Under the pieces are notes generated by a model. It was given only the letters and a program-made list of their open reading frames with translations. It searched no databases and was not told the origin of the DNA. Of a DNA stretch of 64,000 bases, positions 39,313 through 48,305 are shown piece by piece (positions within the stretch are counted from its first letter, which is position 1; each line of letters opens with the position of its first letter). The position numbers and the translations under genes were made by a program. The DNA is from Paraburkholderia rhynchosiae (GTDB lineage: Bacteria > Pseudomonadota > Gammaproteobacteria > Burkholderiales > Burkholderiaceae), in assembly GCF_002879865.1 (NCBI RefSeq), contig NZ_PNXY01000001.1:1-64000 (forward strand), written 5' to 3'.

Positions 39313-40740
39313 CTACGACGATGCCGTCACGTCAGCGAGCTTTACCGCTTTGGCCGTCACGGAGGACGCCGTCGCCACGTTGCGCAGATCGCCGAGGAAG
39401 GTATCGCGCCACACGGACAGATTGTTTTCGCGCATCGGCGCCATCATGTCGGCGTGACGCGCCTGGCGTTCGGCGAGCGGCATCGAAAGCGCGCGCTCGA
39501 GAGCCTCGGCCATCTGCGAAAGATCGAACGGATTGACGACCAGCGCGCCCGGCAATTGCTCGGCCGCGCCGGCGAATTGCGACAGCACCAGCACGCCCGG
39601 ATCGGCCGGGTCCTGCGACGCAACGTATTCCTTCGCCACCAGATTCATGCCGTCGCGCAGCGGCGTCACATAGCCGACCTGCGATTGACGGAACAGCGCC
39701 ATCAGCAGATTGCGCTCGTATTTGCGGTTCAGGTATTGGATCGGCGTCCAGTCGAGCTGCGCGAAGCGGCCGTTGATGCGCCCCGCCTCGCCTTCCAGCG
39801 TCTGGCGAATCCGCTGATAGGTCTGCACGTCCGAGCGCGTCGGCGGTGCGATCTGCACCAGCGACACACGCCCATGCCAGCCCGGCGCATTCAGCAGCAA
39901 TCGCTCGAACGCCTGAAAGCGTTCCACCAGGCCTTTCGAATAATCGAGACGGTCCACACTCATGATCAGCTTGCGGCCGCGCATGCCGTCACGCAGGCTG
40001 CGCACCGGCTTGCGGTCGGTGAACTGCTCGGCCGCCTTGGCGATCGCGTCCGGATAGATGCCGATCGGATAGGCGGCCACCTTGAGGAAGCGGTTATACG
40101 CGTGCACCATGCCGTCTTCGCTCGACATGCCGTGATGACCGCGCTCGATGAAGTCGACGAACGACTGGCGATCCGCCTCGGTCTGAAAGCCGATCACGTC
40201 GTAGCTGCACATGGCCTTGACCAGTTCCTCATGCGGCGGAATCGTCCGCAGTACTTCGGGCACCGGAAACGGAATATGCAGGAAGAAGCCGATCGGATTC
40301 TTCACGCCGAGATCGCGCAGGCAGCGCGCGAACGGCAGCAGATGATAGTCGTGGACCCAGATGATGTCGTCGGGCCTCAGCAGCTCCTTGAGCTGTTTCG
40401 CGAGCGTCGCATTGACGCGCTGATAGCCGGCGTACTCCTGCCGGTCGTAACGCGAGAGGTCATTGCGATAGTGGAACGTCGGCCATAGAGTCGCGTTCGA
40501 AAAGCCACGGTAATACTGGTCGTAGTCGCGTTTGGTCAGGCCGACCGTCGCGTAGGTCACGTTGCCTTGCTTCTCGATCAGCGGCGCGGACGGTTCGCTT
40601 ACCGTCTCGCCGCTCCAGCCGAACCAGACCCCGCCGGTTTCCTTCAACGCATCCAGCACGCCGATCGCCAGGCCACCCGCTGCGGGCCGGCCTTCCTGGG
40701 TCGGCGCAACACGATTCGATACCACGATCAGTCTGCTCAT
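39313..40740 (-). CDS. otsA: Alpha,alpha-trehalose-phosphate synthase (OtsA)
   Basis: A 475-residue GT20 glycosyltransferase making trehalose-6-phosphate from UDP-glucose and glucose-6-phosphate. Seen: SRLIVVSNRVAPTQEGRPAA at the N-terminus (Arg and the GG loop that bind glucose-6-P), WVHDYHLLP, FLHIPFPVPEVL, IMSVDRLDYSKGL (UDP-glucose Arg/Lys), and the C-terminal PLRDGMNLVAKEYVA. Start at ATG 40740 behind GGTGGAG gives the family's usual start. No otsB phosphatase gene is adjacent. Confidence 0.96.
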   Translation of the reverse strand: MSRLIVVSNRVAPTQEGRPAAGGLAIGVLDALKETGGVWFGWSGETVSEPSAPLIEKQGNVTYATVGLTKRDYDQYYRGFSNATLWPTFHYRNDLSRYDRQEYAGYQRVNATLAKQLKELLRPDDIIWVHDYHLLPFARCLRDLGVKNPIGFFLHIPFPVPEVLRTIPPHEELVKAMCSYDVIGFQTEADRQSFVDFIERGHHGMSSEDGMVHAYNRFLKVAAYPIGIYPDAIAKAAEQFTDRKPVRSLRDGMRGRKLIMSVDRLDYSKGLVERFQAFERLLLNAPGWHGRVSLVQIAPPTRSDVQTYQRIRQTLEGEAGRINGRFAQLDWTPIQYLNRKYERNLLMALFRQSQVGYVTPLRDGMNLVAKEYVASQDPADPGVLVLSQFAGAAEQLPGALVVNPFDLSQMAEALERALSMPLAERQARHADMMAPMRENNLSVWRDTFLGDLRNVATASSVTAKAVKLADVTASS

Positions 40741-40965
40741 TGGTGCTCCACCTAGTTCAGTTGTTTCGTTGCGTACGGACATGTGCCAGAAAGGGGCACG
40801 CAAATGCCGTGCCGCTTTGCCCGATGCCAGGAATAAAAATGTATGTAAATGTGACGAACGAGTGGAAACACGCAGCACCGGAGCACCGCGAAGAACTTCC
40901 TTCCGCTTTGTATGATGAAAACGGCGAACCTCGTGCTCGCCGGATGCGCGCAGATCCGAGCGACC

Positions 40966-41217
40966 TCACGCGTCCTGCTCGGAGCCAAGGTCACGCTGGT
41001 ATTCGAGGCCCTCGGGGCGCACGCCGCCCTGGTTGTATTCCCCATCGGGTGGCGCATGGGGCGCCACGCGGTTCTGCGCGGACGGATCATGCGGGGTGGG
41101 AGCGGCGGGCGTGGCCGGCGCGTCGGGAGACAGCGGTGGCGGCCCGTTCTTGCTGGCAGCGGGACGGGCATCGCGCTTCGAATGGCGCGCCGAACGCCGC
41201 AGTGCTGGATGTCTCAT
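40966..41217 (-). CDS. Small basic, proline-rich protein
   Basis: An 83-residue protein: Arg-rich N-terminus, then a Pro/Ala stretch, then a hydrophilic tail (DGEYNQGGVRPEGLEYQRDL). The ATG at 41217 has GGAGGC about eight bases upstream, the best support for it being real. No domain; probably disordered. Unknown function. Confidence 0.55.
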   Translation of the reverse strand: MRHPALRRSARHSKRDARPAASKNGPPPLSPDAPATPAAPTPHDPSAQNRVAPHAPPDGEYNQGGVRPEGLEYQRDLGSEQDA

Positions 41218-41372
41218 GATCGATGCCTCCGAGCAAAGCCGCGCCGCCGTGCAAAGGCGGCATCAACATAGTCTAGGAACGACGACGACCAAGTGCCGGT
41301 AAAAGGTGCGTCGGATTTGTAACATGTACACAAATTTGCTACGCCTGCCTAGGGCGTAACGTGTAGGCCATG

Positions 41373-41600
41373 TCAGAGTTGCAGAGAGATTGGCGGACGC
41401 TGACTGGCTTGGGGAGTCTGAGTCGGCTGCGGCGGCGGATCGCCGATTGGCGGCTCAACCGGTTCGATTGGTTGAGGACTCGGATCGGGCACCGTGTCCG
41501 GCTCGCCAGGCGTCGGCGGCGCCGAGGGCGGCTCGATCGGCTCGGGACGATGGGCGTGCTTCCGAAGGGGCAGCGCGGGAGCGGCGGCGTATTCCGGCAT
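41373..41600 (-). CDS. Small proline-rich protein
   Basis: A 75-residue protein dominated by Pro, Glu and Asp (RPEPIEPPSAPPTPGEPDTV, PSPQPIEPVEPPIGDPPPQP). An ATG with a GAGG site about ten bases upstream; a longer frame upstream starts at 41663. Likely a disordered or periplasmic-spanning-like segment, or a non-functional low-complexity frame. Evidence is coding bias plus the start signal. Confidence 0.5.
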   Translation of the reverse strand: MPEYAAAPALPLRKHAHRPEPIEPPSAPPTPGEPDTVPDPSPQPIEPVEPPIGDPPPQPTQTPQASQRPPISLQL

Positions 41601-41690
41601 GTCAGTGATCCTCGCTATGCATTCATTCAGAACGAAGCAAGGGCTGTGCCGTTGTACAAGCACTCCCGGCTAAAGCGCAGGCGGGCGGCG

Positions 41691-43091
41691 TTAAGCGTCC
41701 GCGCCGCCGAGCGCGCGTGATTCGTCGGCGGCGTCGCCGTCTTCGCGCGCGTCATTGCCGTATTCCACGAGGCGGTTGTAGAGCGTCTTAAGGCTGATGC
41801 CGAGAATTTCGGCGGCGCGCGTCTTCACTCCGCCACATTGCTCGAGCGTGGCCAGAATCAACTGACGGTCCGCTTCGGCGAGCGACGTGCCGAACGGAAT
41901 CGTGATCGCCGTGCCGGCCGCGGGCTTTGACAACGTGATCTGCAACGGCACAGTGGCCGTGCTGTCTGAATCCGTGCCCGACATGATGTGCGCGCGCTGC
42001 ACGTAGTTCTTCAACTCGCGCACATTGCCCGGCCATGGATACGACAGCAGCATTTCCTTCACGGCGGCGGGGAAATGCTTCCTGGTGCCGTGGCGCTCGT
42101 TGAGTTCGTCGAGGAACGCCTGAGCCAGCAATTCCACATCTTTGCCGCGGTCGCGCAGCGGCGGCAGGCTGATCGGAAATACATTCAGCCGATGGTACAA
42201 GTCGAGCCGCAGCTTGCCTTCGAGCACCGCCTGCTCGGGATCGCGGTTGGTCGCGGCGATGAGGCGCACGTCCGTCTCGATTTCCTTGGTGGTGCCTACT
42301 CGCATGAACATGCCGGTTTCGAGCACGCGCAGCAGCTTGACCTGCAGCTCGATCGGCATTTCGGTGATTTCGTCGAGGAACAGCGTGCCGCCGTTCGCGC
42401 GCTCGAAATAACCCTTGTGCTGACGGTCCGCGCCGGTGAACGAACCGCGTTCGTGGCCGAACATTTCCGACTCGATCAGGTTCGGCGAGATCGCGCCGCA
42501 GTTCACGGCGAGAAACGCGTGCTTGCGACGCAAACTGAGTTCGTGCAGCGTCTGGGCGGCGACTTCCTTGCCCGTGCCCGATTCGCCCACCAGCATCACC
42601 GAGGCCGCCGTCGGCGCGACGCGGCCGATCTGGTCGTAGACCTCCTGCATGGCCGGTGAATTGCCGAGCATCAAACCGAAGCGGCCCATGCGGCGCAATT
42701 CGCCGCGCAACGTGCCGATTTCCGCCTTCAGATCGCCAGCGCGCGGCAGGCGCGAAAGAATCGCTTTCACGCGCTGCATGTTGATCGGCTTCACCAGGTA
42801 GTCGGTGGCGCCCATTTTCAGCGCGTTCACCGCCGACTCGACTGTGGCGTGGCCGGTAATCACGATCACTTCCACGCCGGAGCGCGGATCGAGATCTTCG
42901 AACAGTTCGACCCCGCTGCCGTCCGGCAGCTTCAGATCGGTAAAGACAACGTCCGGCATTTGCCGGACCAGTTGAATGCGCGCTTCACGCAAATCGCCCG
43001 CGGTGGCGGTGGTCAAGCCGTCTTCCCCGATGATGGCGGAAAGCGCCTCGCGGGTACCTGCGTCGTCATCGACAATCAGTACATGTGGCAT
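41691..43091 (-). CDS. Sigma-54-dependent response regulator (NtrC family)
   Basis: A 466-residue regulator: receiver domain 1-120 with phosphoacceptor Asp52 (VVFTDLKLPDGSG), AAA+ domain with Walker A GESGTGKE and the sigma-54-contact loop (GSFTGA in place of GAFTGA), arginine-finger region with NRDPEQAVLEGKLRLDLYHR, and a C-terminal Fis-type HTH (TRAAEILGISLKTLYNRL). It activates RpoN promoters when phosphorylated. No histidine kinase is adjacent, so it is an orphan. A second activator of the same type lies 1.3 kb away. Confidence 0.95.
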   Translation of the reverse strand: MPHVLIVDDDAGTREALSAIIGEDGLTTATAGDLREARIQLVRQMPDVVFTDLKLPDGSGVELFEDLDPRSGVEVIVITGHATVESAVNALKMGATDYLVKPINMQRVKAILSRLPRAGDLKAEIGTLRGELRRMGRFGLMLGNSPAMQEVYDQIGRVAPTAASVMLVGESGTGKEVAAQTLHELSLRRKHAFLAVNCGAISPNLIESEMFGHERGSFTGADRQHKGYFERANGGTLFLDEITEMPIELQVKLLRVLETGMFMRVGTTKEIETDVRLIAATNRDPEQAVLEGKLRLDLYHRLNVFPISLPPLRDRGKDVELLAQAFLDELNERHGTRKHFPAAVKEMLLSYPWPGNVRELKNYVQRAHIMSGTDSDSTATVPLQITLSKPAAGTAITIPFGTSLAEADRQLILATLEQCGGVKTRAAEILGISLKTLYNRLVEYGNDAREDGDAADESRALGGADA

Positions 43092-43388
43092 CGCGTCTCG
43101 AAAGCCTGCAAGCGTGGAAGGAGCAGCATGCGAGGGCGCACGCTGGAAAGCGGCGACGATCTCGCGCCGGCGGTGGGCGACTGCATCTCAATGTGAGCGC
43201 ACGCCAACTTCCGCAAAGCGCTTGGCCATCGATTCCATTCAATATTGCAACAATACACGCGAAAACCGGGACGTGATCGGCACTATTGTTGTGTATTTAC
43301 CTATTATAAGGCTTTAGCGACACAATTTAACAGTCCCGGCAGGACAGTGGGAGGACCGACTGCCTCGGCGCCCTGCGGGACAGCGGGT

Positions 43389-43655
43389 TCAGTGACTGTG
43401 CGGAAACGGCCACGCATCGGGATGCGCGGAGCCATTGGCGCCGTGCGCGCCCGAACTCGCGCTCGCCGCCGAAACGCTGCCGGACGGTGCGGACGACGGG
43501 GACGGTGTGGCAACGGCGCCGCCCTCGTCTTCCCAACGGCTCAAGTCACGCCCCGTCTGCGCCTGGGCGGCACGGTTGCGCTGCACGTAGCGCACCGCGA
43601 GAAAGCCGCCGAGTGCCATGAGCGCACCGAAGATGCCAATTTTGGGTCGAGCCAT
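43389..43655 (-). CDS. Small single-span membrane protein
   Basis: An 88-residue protein with one membrane helix at about 7-24 (IGIFGALMALGGFLAVRYVQ), then a Ser/Ala/Gly-rich tail ending in HSH. The ATG follows a clear AAGGAG. No family recognised. It lies between the two sigma-54 activators, next to the DUF883 protein, and may be co-transcribed with that gene. Confidence 0.7.
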   Translation of the reverse strand: MARPKIGIFGALMALGGFLAVRYVQRNRAAQAQTGRDLSRWEDEGGAVATPSPSSAPSGSVSAASASSGAHGANGSAHPDAWPFPHSH

Positions 43656-43718
43656 CGTGAACTCCTTGTAGTCGTGATTGGTGAAACGGAGAGACGTGCG
43701 GAGGGACGTGCGTTGCTG

Positions 43719-43754
43719 CCAGGACCGCCGGGACCGCCAGGACCGCCAGGACCG
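43719..43754. repeat. Four 9-bp tandem repeats (CCAGGACCG)
   Basis: Four copies with one base change, between the small membrane protein and the DUF883 gene. It reads as Gly-Pro-Pro-type codons on the plus strand, but no gene is supported there. Confidence 0.85.
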
Positions 43755-43770
43755 CTGATAAGCACCACGG

Positions 43771-44088
43771 TCAACGCGCAGTCAGTGCGCCCAGCACAAA
43801 GCCGACGCCGACTGCAATGGCAACCGAACTCCACGGGTTATGGCGCACGTAGCGTTCCGTGTTCACCGTCACCGAGCGGTAGCGCCGCTGTGCGTTTTCC
43901 TGCGCATCGCCAAGCGCGGATTGCAGCGTTTCCACATGCGTGCCCAATTTCTGGCGCAATGCGCCGACGCCCTCGCCCGGCACATTGGCGGCGAGCCGCA
44001 GCATTTCTTCTGAATCCTTGAGCAGCACTCGCAGATCCTCGACGATCTTCTGGCCGCCAAGTGCAAGCTGTTGCGTCGTGTCAGTCAT
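43771..44088 (-). CDS. DUF883/ElaB-YqjD-type membrane-anchored stress protein
   Basis: A 105-residue protein: amphipathic helices (IVEDLRVLLKDSEEMLRLAA, ALGDAQENAQRRYRSVTV) ending in a C-terminal membrane anchor (WSSVAIAVGVGFVLGALTA), exactly the YqjD/ElaB layout. YqjD binds ribosomes in stationary phase in E. coli; by analogy this one is membrane-anchored at the inner face. The ATG at 44088 has GGAG six bases upstream. Confidence 0.9.
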   Translation of the reverse strand: MTDTTQQLALGGQKIVEDLRVLLKDSEEMLRLAANVPGEGVGALRQKLGTHVETLQSALGDAQENAQRRYRSVTVNTERYVRHNPWSSVAIAVGVGFVLGALTAR

Positions 44089-44091
44089 CAC

Positions 44092-44396
44092 TCACTCCTC
44101 ATCCGGGTTCAGCGCTCGCGTGAGCCGCGGCATTCGCGGTCGAAGCGCACGCTGTCGGGTGCGAGCCGCAAAGCGCATGCCCGGTAACTTTTGTCATTGG
44201 TGATGCCGGAGCGGGTTCGCTCCTGGCACTTTCGACCGGCTCTTTACGCCACTTCCTCGATAGCTGTCACATAGATTGCAGGAAGCGCGGTCAAAGTGGT
44301 TAAATCGACCTTTGTGAGATGGGTCTTCCTGGCCGTCTCTTTCGCAGGCCTGCGCGCCGCAACAACGAACCTCAATTGCACAGGACTTCCCCGTTT
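44092..44396. other. Intergenic region upstream of the second sigma-54 activator
   Basis: About 300 bp. It contains TGTCAC-ATAGA-TTGCA at 44265-44280, which matches the -24/-12 promoter consensus except for one base in the critical -24 GG. No gene is supported. Confidence 0.4.
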
Positions 44397-45455
44397 ATGG
44401 CGTCAATCGATCTGGACTCGCCCACTGTGTCCGCCGGCGGCAGCGCTTCCGCTCAGGCCAAGCAGCGCGTCGCGGACGGCGTCGCGGGACTGAAATCGTA
44501 CGGCCTGCTGTACGGCTCGTCGCCGGTGATGCTGGATCTGTACGAGCAGATCGCCCGCGTCGCGAACACCGACGCGACCGCGCTGATCATCGGCGAATCG
44601 GGCACCGGCAAGGAGCTGATTGCCCGCACGATCCACGATCAAAGCAGCCGCAAGGAAGCGCCCTTCGTCGCCGTGAATTGCGGCGCGATTCCCGATGAAC
44701 TTATCGAAGCCGAACTGTTCGGCCATGAGAAAGGCAGCTTCACGGGCGCGGTTCAAGGCCGCATTGGCTACTTCGAGCATGCGAACGGCGGCACGCTGTT
44801 TCTCGACGAAATCACGGAAATGGCGCCGGTGCGTCAAGTGAAACTGTTGCGCGCGCTCGAGACCGGTACGTTCTATCGCGTCGGTGGCAACGAATTGATC
44901 AGCGGCAATGTGCGTGTGATCGCGGCAACCAATCGCGACCCGGCGGTCGCCGTCAAGGAAAACGGTTTGCGCGAGGACCTCATGTACCGGCTCGCGGTAT
45001 TTCCGTTGCGTGCGCCGCCGCTGCGCGAACGCGAGAACGATCGCGAACTGCTCGCGCAGCACTTTCTCGCACAGCTCAACCACCAGGAAGGCGCCAACAA
45101 GAGCTTCAGCAAACGGTCCATTGAAACGCTGCGCACGTGGTCGTGGCCGGGCAACGTCCGCGAGCTGAAGAACGCGGTGTACCGTGCGTTCATCCTCGCG
45201 GAAAAAACAGTCGAGTTGCCGCATCCGCATCTCGCGTCGAAGGTAAAACGGCCCGTCACGCAAGGCGACGCAATGAGCGTGTGGATCGGCACGCCGCTCG
45301 CGGACGCGCAAAAGCAGATCATTCTCGGCACGCTGAAGTATTGCGGCGGCGACAAACGGCGCGCGGCGAAAGCGCTCGGCGTCAGTCTGAAAACGCTATA
45401 CAACCGCCTGAGCGCGTATGGCGACGAAGGCGCGGAAGAAGATACCGAACAATAG
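44397..45455 (+). CDS. Sigma-54-dependent activator without receiver domain
   Basis: A 352-residue regulator: a short N-terminal stretch, AAA+ domain (GESGTGKELIART, GHEKGSFTGAVQG, FLDEITEM, NRDPAVAVKENGLREDLMYR) and a Fis-type HTH (RRAAKALGVSLKTLYNRLS). There is no receiver or other sensor domain, so it may be constitutively active or controlled by a partner protein. It resembles the NtrC-type activator at 41691, so the two may be paralogues. Its start at 44397 is the nearest ATG to the AAA+ domain. Confidence 0.93.
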   Translation: MASIDLDSPTVSAGGSASAQAKQRVADGVAGLKSYGLLYGSSPVMLDLYEQIARVANTDATALIIGESGTGKELIARTIHDQSSRKEAPFVAVNCGAIPDELIEAELFGHEKGSFTGAVQGRIGYFEHANGGTLFLDEITEMAPVRQVKLLRALETGTFYRVGGNELISGNVRVIAATNRDPAVAVKENGLREDLMYRLAVFPLRAPPLRERENDRELLAQHFLAQLNHQEGANKSFSKRSIETLRTWSWPGNVRELKNAVYRAFILAEKTVELPHPHLASKVKRPVTQGDAMSVWIGTPLADAQKQIILGTLKYCGGDKRRAAKALGVSLKTLYNRLSAYGDEGAEEDTEQ

Positions 45456-45698
45456 CGACGCGTCTCTCAAGGTTTCCGGTTCAATCAGTTCGCACCACCA
45501 ATCAAACCGGGCTGCTGTCCAGCAGAAACCGGTTTGACGCGCATCATCTTTTGCAATTTCTTGCATTTTCCCTCTGCCATTTACAAAACGCATCCTGCAA
45601 AATGCAGCAGCCCATTTGCAACGATGGGAAAACGTGTCACTCGTTCGCCCGCTGCATTGGCACGCGAACGAAAGCACTTGTATGAGCAGAGACAGGGA

Positions 45699-46313
45699 AT
45701 GCACAAGAAAATGGTGTGGGGCGAGTGGTTGAAACCGGGCTTGAAACCGCGTTTGAAGCCGCGTTTGAAGCATTGGGCAGCACGCGGTCGTCCTGATGCA
45801 ATGGCGCTGGTTGCGGTGGCCCTGGCGGTTTCATCGGCATTGAGCGGCTGCAGTTCGCTCTACACAGAAGGCGCCACTGCCGGCGCAGGCATCGCCGGCG
45901 CCGCCATCGCGGCGCAAGTCACGCACAATGCCGCCGTCGCGACCGGCATCGGTTTGGGCGCGGTGGCCGCGGCCCGCGCCGGCGTGCAGTACTCGGAGCG
46001 CGTGGTCCACAAGAATACGCAGGACGGCATCGCGAAGATCGCTGGACCGCTCGACGTCGGCGCGGTGGCACCCTGGAGCGTCACGCACTCGGTCCCGATC
46101 GAAGACGACGAGCATGGCCGCGTCACCGTGAGCCGCAGCATCAGCGCGGGCGCACTCGACTGCAAGGAAATCGTCTTTTCGGTCGACCGCACCGCCACCC
46201 AGAACGTGCCGGCAAGCAGCGCCTTTTACGTCGCGTCGATCTGCCGCGATGGCGATAACTGGAAATGGGCATCGGCCGAGCCCGCCACCGAACGCTGGGG
46301 TGCCTTGCAATGA
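45699..46313 (+). CDS. Lipoprotein, paralogue of the next gene
   Basis: Up to 204 residues. A lipobox ALSGC is visible, preceded by the hydrophobic stretch MALVAVALAVSS; the mature part is Ala/Gly-rich and ends with WKWASAEPATERWGALQ. Upstream of the signal sequence the frame contains four 12-bp repeats coding LKPG/LKPR, unusual for a lipoprotein. The true start may be the ATG at 45801 (170 residues) instead; 45699 is given as the longest plausible. It overlaps the next gene by four bases (ATGA), so the two are translationally coupled. Confidence 0.7.
   Translation: MHKKMVWGEWLKPGLKPRLKPRLKHWAARGRPDAMALVAVALAVSSALSGCSSLYTEGATAGAGIAGAAIAAQVTHNAAVATGIGLGAVAAARAGVQYSERVVHKNTQDGIAKIAGPLDVGAVAPWSVTHSVPIEDDEHGRVTVSRSISAGALDCKEIVFSVDRTATQNVPASSAFYVASICRDGDNWKWASAEPATERWGALQ
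45729..45776 (+). repeat. Four 12-bp repeats in the N-terminal extension
   Basis: TTGAAACCGGGC and three variants follow in frame (45729, 45741, 45753, 45765), coding LKPG, LKPR, LKPR, LKHW, directly before the lipoprotein signal sequence. Confidence 0.85.
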
Positions 46314-46852
46314 CGGCGCGTGTGCTTCCGGCCGGCAAGCCGCTGCATCGTCTGAGCCTGAGCGCGCTCGCCGGCGCGCTGTGTATCAGCGCGATTCTGC
46401 TGATGAGCGGCTGCTCGTCGATTGGCGCCGCGAGCGGCGCGGCCGCCGGTGTCGCGTCCGGTCTCGTCACGTCCAATCCGGCGGTCGGCATCGGCGTCGG
46501 CATCGCGGTGCAAGCCGCGACAGACGAAGCCGTTGGACGCTACATGCGCAGCATGCACACCGACCAGCAGAATCTCATCGCGGCATTGGCGGGCGCAATG
46601 CCAGTCGGCGAAACGCGGCCCTGGGCCGTCAAACATACACTGCCGGTCGAGAACGGCCACGGCCAGGTGCGCGTCACACGCGCATTCGGTTCGACGCTGG
46701 CGCTGTGCAAGGAGTTCGTGTTCTCAGTGCAGGACGGCGACGGCCCGAACGCGCACGAAGACTGGTACACCGCGAGCGCGTGTCAGCAGGACAAGGGCTG
46801 GAAGTGGGCGTCCGCGGAGCCGGCGGTTGAACGTTGGGGCAATCTGCAATAA
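46310..46852 (+). CDS. Lipoprotein, paralogue of the previous gene
   Basis: A 180-residue lipoprotein with a positively charged N-terminus, hydrophobic stretch and lipobox LMSGC near residue 35. The mature protein is Ala/Gly-rich (SGAAAGVASGLVTSN, GIGVGIAVQAATDEA), then KHTLPVENGHGQVRVTRAF, ending WKWASAEPAVERWGNLQ. The shared C-terminal motif and general layout mark it as a tandem duplicate of the preceding gene. A strong terminator follows. Function unknown; likely an outer-membrane lipoprotein. Confidence 0.88.
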   Translation: MTARVLPAGKPLHRLSLSALAGALCISAILLMSGCSSIGAASGAAAGVASGLVTSNPAVGIGVGIAVQAATDEAVGRYMRSMHTDQQNLIAALAGAMPVGETRPWAVKHTLPVENGHGQVRVTRAFGSTLALCKEFVFSVQDGDGPNAHEDWYTASACQQDKGWKWASAEPAVERWGNLQ

Positions 46853-46875
46853 GCGTCGCAAGCATTGCGCGCTTC

Positions 46876-46908
46876 AAAAAAAACGGCAGGGTCTCCCCTG
46901 CCGTTTTT
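46876..46908 (+). terminator. Terminator after the lipoprotein pair
   Basis: Stem ACGGCAGGG/CCCTGCCGT with A-run before and T-run after; works in both directions, also for the minus-strand ABC gene. Confidence 0.9.
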
Positions 46909-46939
46909 ATTCAACGACGCGCAAGAAACGCCGATGCGC

Positions 46940-48286
46940 TCAAGACTCCACGTCTTCCAGACTGAAGATTTCGGTCTGGTCGTTGTACGAGAAAATCTCG
47001 CCATAACGTCCCCAGTTGATGACCGCGTCGAGCGTTTCTTCCGCGGCGCTGTCGGACAGAAAGTCCTCCAGTTCCTGCTCGAAGCGCACGCGCGGTGCAC
47101 GGTGCCCCGGCCGCTCGTTCAACACCTTCTTGATTCGCGCGGCGAGCGGCACATGCCGCAGCAGATGCTCGGCGAACATCATCTTGCGTTCCTGCGTCCC
47201 GAATTCGGCGAACACGCGCGCGGGCGGCGTCAGGAAAATATCGCCTTCGCGCACGTCGGCAAAGCCCAGGTGCTGAAGCACTTCCGCCACCGGAAACAGA
47301 TCGTCCACTTCCAGATGCAGCGAGCGCGCGATTTCCGGCATGTCCGCGCGGCCGTGGTACGGCGCGGCGGCGAGCGTTTCAATCAGACCGGCCATCAGGT
47401 TGGTCGACACATGCGGCAACCAGCTATGCAGTTCGAGGCCCTTCTTGGTTTTCTCGTCCGTCTGACGCGCGGTCATCTTCGCGTAGATCTCGTCGACCAG
47501 GCGGCGGAACGCCGGGTCCAGACGATTGCGCGGATGCTTGAACGGCACCTTGATTTCGGCGATCACGCGGCCTGGATTCGACGACAACACCAGAATCCGG
47601 TCGCACATGAACACGGCTTCCTCGATGTTGTGCGTGACGATCAGCACCGCCTTGATCGGCATGCGGCCTTGCGTCCACAGATCGAGGAGGTCGGTGCGCA
47701 GCGTTTCGGCGGTCAGTACGTCGAGCGCGGAGAACGGTTCGTCCATCAGCAGCAGCGTGGGGTCGACCACCAGCGCGCGCGCGAAGCCGACGCGCTGGCG
47801 CATGCCGCCCGACAACTCGCGCGGATAGGCGTTCTCGAAACCGTCGAGACCGATCAGATCGATCGCGGCGAGAGCGCGCGTGCGCCGTTCTGCGGCGCCG
47901 ACGCCTTGCGCTTCGAGGCCGGCTTCCACGTTTTGCAGCACGGTGAGCCACGGGAACAGCGCGAACGTCTGAAACACCATCGCGACGCCCTTCGCGGGAC
48001 CGTCGAGCGGCTTGCCCATATACGTGACTTCGCCGTCGGTCGGCTCGATCAGACCGGCGATGATGCGCAACAACGTGGACTTGCCCGAGCCGGAGCGGCC
48101 GAGCAGACCGACGATCTCGCCTTCGCGCAGCGACAGGTTCGCGTCGTCGAGAACGAGCAGTTCGCCCTGCGACTTGTTGAACCCGCGGCACACGTCCTTG
48201 ACGCGCAGGATCTCTTCGCCGAGGCGCGGCGGCTTCGGCGGCGTCTGGATCGGCGCGGCGGTCATAGCAGCTTTAGGATTTTGCAT
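46940..48286 (-). CDS. ABC transporter ATPase with AAA-associated C-terminal domain
   Basis: A 448-residue ATPase of the nitrate/sulfonate/taurine type: Walker A LGRSGSGKST, Q-loop MVFQTFALFPWLTV, LSGGMRQRVGFARAL, LLMDEPFSALD, H-loop VTHNIEEAV. The C-terminal part from about residue 270 is the AAA-associated domain of these longer ATPases (HSWLPHVSTNLMAGLIETLA, LQHLGFADVREGDIFLTPP). It acts with the downstream-start, upstream-transcribed permease (48306-50066, same strand, about 20 bases apart). No substrate-binding protein is beside it, so the substrate is unknown. Confidence 0.93.
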   Translation of the reverse strand: MQNPKAAMTAAPIQTPPKPPRLGEEILRVKDVCRGFNKSQGELLVLDDANLSLREGEIVGLLGRSGSGKSTLLRIIAGLIEPTDGEVTYMGKPLDGPAKGVAMVFQTFALFPWLTVLQNVEAGLEAQGVGAAERRTRALAAIDLIGLDGFENAYPRELSGGMRQRVGFARALVVDPTLLLMDEPFSALDVLTAETLRTDLLDLWTQGRMPIKAVLIVTHNIEEAVFMCDRILVLSSNPGRVIAEIKVPFKHPRNRLDPAFRRLVDEIYAKMTARQTDEKTKKGLELHSWLPHVSTNLMAGLIETLAAAPYHGRADMPEIARSLHLEVDDLFPVAEVLQHLGFADVREGDIFLTPPARVFAEFGTQERKMMFAEHLLRHVPLAARIKKVLNERPGHRAPRVRFEQELEDFLSDSAAEETLDAVINWGRYGEIFSYNDQTEIFSLEDVES

Positions 48287-48305
48287 CGCGTTATGCCTTT
48301 ATTTC

